From DASRUP01 sp036397395 (lineage in GTDB: Bacteria > Patescibacteriota > Minisyncoccia > Minisyncoccales > UBA10102): DNA of 39,276 nt. A model generated the notes under the pieces. It was not told where the DNA came from. It ran no database searches and saw only the letters and a program-made list of their open reading frames with translations. Shown piece by piece: positions 37,502 to 39,276 of the stretch; the first letter of the stretch is position 1; every line of letters begins with the position of its first letter. The position numbers were made by a program, and so were the translations under genes. The DNA lies in contig DASWIZ010000022.1 in NCBI GenBank assembly GCA_036397395.1, positions 1 to 39,276 on the forward strand, given 5' to 3'.

Positions 37502-38059
37502 ATGTATCAAGAGATTATGCAGAAGGTAAAGCCGGAAATGGAAAAGGCGCTGGAGTTTTTTCGCGGGGAACTGGCAAAATTGCGTACCGGGCAGGCAAGT
37601 CCCGCTTTAGTGGAAGATGTGGCGGTAATCATAGCCGGGCAAAAAATGGCGGTAAAACAACTGGCCAGTATTGCAGTGCCCGAACGCAGGCAGCTGCTTA
37701 TAACGCCGTGGGACCATTCATACCTGGGCCCCATTGAAAAAGCGCTGCAGCAATCAAGCTTGGGAACCAGCCCTATTGTGGAAGGAAACTCCGTTCGCGT
37801 GCGTTTGCCCCAGCTTACCCAGGAATACCGTTTGCAATTGGCAAAAGTGCTTGGCGAAAAATCAGAAGACGCCAGAAAAGTAATGCGCAAAGCCAGGGAG
37901 GACGCGTGGGAGCAGGTGCAGGAAAAAGCAAAAACAGGCGAAGTTAGGGAAGACGACAAATTTCGCGCGAAAGACGAACTGCAAAAATTAATTGATGAGT
38001 ACAACAAAAAAATTGATGAGCTGGTTGAACGAAAAAAGAAAGAAATAGAGGTGGAATAA
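37502..38059 (+). CDS. frr: Ribosome recycling factor
   Basis: RRF with EF-G splits the post-termination ribosome. The 185-residue product, the same length as in E. coli, has KALEFFRGELAKLRTGQASP, then ERRQLLITPWDHSYLGPIEKAL, and the coiled-coil C-terminal helix (DELQKLIDEYNKKIDELVERK). It starts with a leaderless promoter and lies 3 bases before rseP. Confidence 0.97.
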   Translation: MYQEIMQKVKPEMEKALEFFRGELAKLRTGQASPALVEDVAVIIAGQKMAVKQLASIAVPERRQLLITPWDHSYLGPIEKALQQSSLGTSPIVEGNSVRVRLPQLTQEYRLQLAKVLGEKSEDARKVMRKAREDAWEQVQEKAKTGEVREDDKFRAKDELQKLIDEYNKKIDELVERKKKEIEVE

Positions 38060-38062
38060 CAT

Positions 38063-39130
38063 ATGACCATATTTATCGCGATTCTTACCATTGGTATTTT
38101 GGTAATACTCCACGAAATGGGGCATTTTTTTGCGGCAAAAAAGTTTGGCGTAAAGGTGGAAGAGTTTGGCATTGGTTTGCCGCCCCGGCTGTTTGGCACA
38201 AAGAAAGGGGAGACAATATATTCGGTAAACGCTTTGCCTATTGGAGGTTTTGTACGCATGGAAGGCGAAGAAAAACGTAGCGACGACCCCCGCAGTTTTA
38301 ACAAAAAGCCTATCTGGCAACGCTTTGTTATTGTGGCAGCGGGTGTGTTTGTGTTTTGGGTTATAGCTGTCGTTATTTTTACGGGACTGGGAGCAACCAT
38401 AGGTATTCCCACTGCAATTGATGACAACGCGGAAAACGTGCAAAATCCGCATGTAAGGCTTATTGGCATTGCGAACAATTCACCGGCAACCCAAGCCGGG
38501 CTTCAATTGGGCGACACTATTGTCTCTATAGAAGGCCAGGAAATTACAAAAGTAAAAGATTTGCAGGATTTATCAAAACAATACGCGGGCCGGGAAGCGG
38601 AAATTATAGTTGAACGGGGCACGGAAACGATACAATTGTCAATTACTCCGCGGGAAAACCCGCCTGTTGGGGAGGGCGCCATGGGAATTTCGCTTACGCG
38701 CGCCGGCCTTGTGCGCTATCCGTGGTATGAGGCGCCGTTTCAAGCCGTAGGACGGACGTGGAACATTACGCTTTCCATATTTGATATGTTTGGCGTATTG
38801 TTTTCGGGCATTACGGGCGGGGAAGGGTTGCCTGCGGGCACGCAGGTTTCAGGCCCGGTGGGCGTTATCGATTTGCTTAAAAATTCGCTGGCATTGGGGG
38901 CGGCTTCATTTTTGTCGTTTGTTGCCGTAATTTCAGTGTATTTGGCAATATTTAATACTATTCCCATACCCGCGCTGGACGGGGGCAGAATGTTTTTTAT
39001 ACTTTTGGAAGCCATTCGCGGGAAACCCCTGCCTGAAAAACTGGAACAGCGCGCCATTCTTATTTCGTTTTTGCTTTTAATCCCGCTTATTATTTGGGTA
39101 ACCATTGGCGACCTGCAGCGCCTGTTTTAA
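38063..39130 (+). CDS. rseP: RIP metalloprotease RseP-like site-2 protease with PDZ domain
   Basis: This intramembrane protease cuts anti-sigma factors or signal peptides in its relatives. The 355-residue product has the zinc motif HEMGH at residues 17-21 in helix 1, followed by EFGIGLPPRLFG. A PDZ domain lies at about residues 130-205 (NNSPATQAGLQLGDTIVSIEG), and the second metal motif is NTIPIPALDGG with Asp306. It has one PDZ domain, whereas E. coli RseP (450 residues) has two. No anti-sigma factor gene is adjacent. Confidence 0.93.
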   Translation: MTIFIAILTIGILVILHEMGHFFAAKKFGVKVEEFGIGLPPRLFGTKKGETIYSVNALPIGGFVRMEGEEKRSDDPRSFNKKPIWQRFVIVAAGVFVFWVIAVVIFTGLGATIGIPTAIDDNAENVQNPHVRLIGIANNSPATQAGLQLGDTIVSIEGQEITKVKDLQDLSKQYAGREAEIIVERGTETIQLSITPRENPPVGEGAMGISLTRAGLVRYPWYEAPFQAVGRTWNITLSIFDMFGVLFSGITGGEGLPAGTQVSGPVGVIDLLKNSLALGAASFLSFVAVISVYLAIFNTIPIPALDGGRMFFILLEAIRGKPLPEKLEQRAILISFLLLIPLIIWVTIGDLQRLF

Positions 39131-39175
39131 GCGGAAGTAACTGCTCACTGGGGGTATCCCAACAAAGCAGCCCGG

Positions 39176-39276
39176 TTAAGCAGGATTGGGCTGGAAGAGT
39201 TTGGCGTATTCGGCAAAGAAGTTCCTGGGTTTTGCCCACCACAGAGAGAGGAGCACAGAACAAAGGATGCTCATCG
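39176..39276 (-). CDS. Possible leftward coding end at the window edge
   Basis: On the minus strand an open frame runs from the window edge to a TAA at 39178-39176, ending AKPRNFFAEYAKLFQPNPA. It may be the C-terminus of a gene that starts outside the window, convergent with rseP. It is too short to identify. The 45 bases between it and rseP hold two small inverted repeats but no clear terminator. Confidence 0.25.
   Translation of the reverse strand, partial: MSILCSVLLSLWWAKPRNFFAEYAKLFQPNPA

Noticed and set aside
37507..38478. 323-codon open frame on the minus strand
   Set aside because: It is antisense to frr and rseP, both confidently identified; composition is Ser/Phe/Thr-rich like other shadows.
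1..39276. Alternative genetic code with TGA read as Gly (as in some CPR groups)
   Set aside because: TGA ends rpsJ, rplC, rpsC, rpsQ, DedA and tpiA at the expected positions, so it acts as a stop.

Overview
The window looks like a chromosomal segment of a Candidate Phyla Radiation (Patescibacteria, probably Parcubacteria-like) bacterium. The signs are a compact S10-spc-alpha ribosomal protein locus with no rpmD (L30), as is general in that group, several shortened core proteins (S4 without its N-terminal domain, RNA polymerase alpha without a C-terminal domain, AlaRS ending after the editing domain, a 221-residue triosephosphate isomerase), small conserved unknown proteins, and Cas2/PaaX-fold regulator-like genes. 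TGA is used as a stop, so the standard bacterial code applies. Assignment is by eye from protein sequence; no database was consulted.

Layout. 1-1008: start of a leftward secreted protein and a rightward site-2-type membrane protease. 1045-6358: str region (rpsL, rpsG, an unknown 83-residue protein, a leftward structured small RNA with a consensus promoter, fusA, a Phd-like small protein, tuf, rpsJ). 6471-17728: S10/spc genes rplC to rplO, then secY, a divergent adenylate kinase-family gene and map. 17780-18458: a leftward Cas2/PaaX-like gene bracketed by palindromes. 18531-27710: glycosyltransferase, galT, DedA, tpiA, a YkuK-like RNase H-fold protein, mnmA, a zinc-finger protein, alaS, and a two-gene set (possible PilM-like protein plus a membrane protein with a baseplate-J-like domain). 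27760-31457: alpha region (infA, rpmJ, rpsM, rpsK, rpsD, rpoA, rplQ, rplM, rpsI). 31546-32207: a second palindrome-bracketed Cas2/PaaX-like gene. 32255-39130: HAD phosphatase, PEGA-domain protein (leftward), murA, mreB, DNA polymerase III delta-prime-like protein, frr and rseP.

Most of the window is translation, protein export and cell-envelope machinery. Promoters recognisable by eye mostly have the -10 box only 6-10 nt before the start codon, so many operon heads should give leaderless or nearly leaderless mRNAs, and almost no internal gene has a Shine-Dalgarno sequence. The most unusual signal is the pair of Cas2/PaaX-like genes. Each lies just behind the terminator of a ribosomal operon, and each is bracketed by two copies of a roughly 40-bp palindrome that is shared within a locus but different between loci. 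This fits either a self-regulating operator system or a small RAYT/REP-like mobile cassette.
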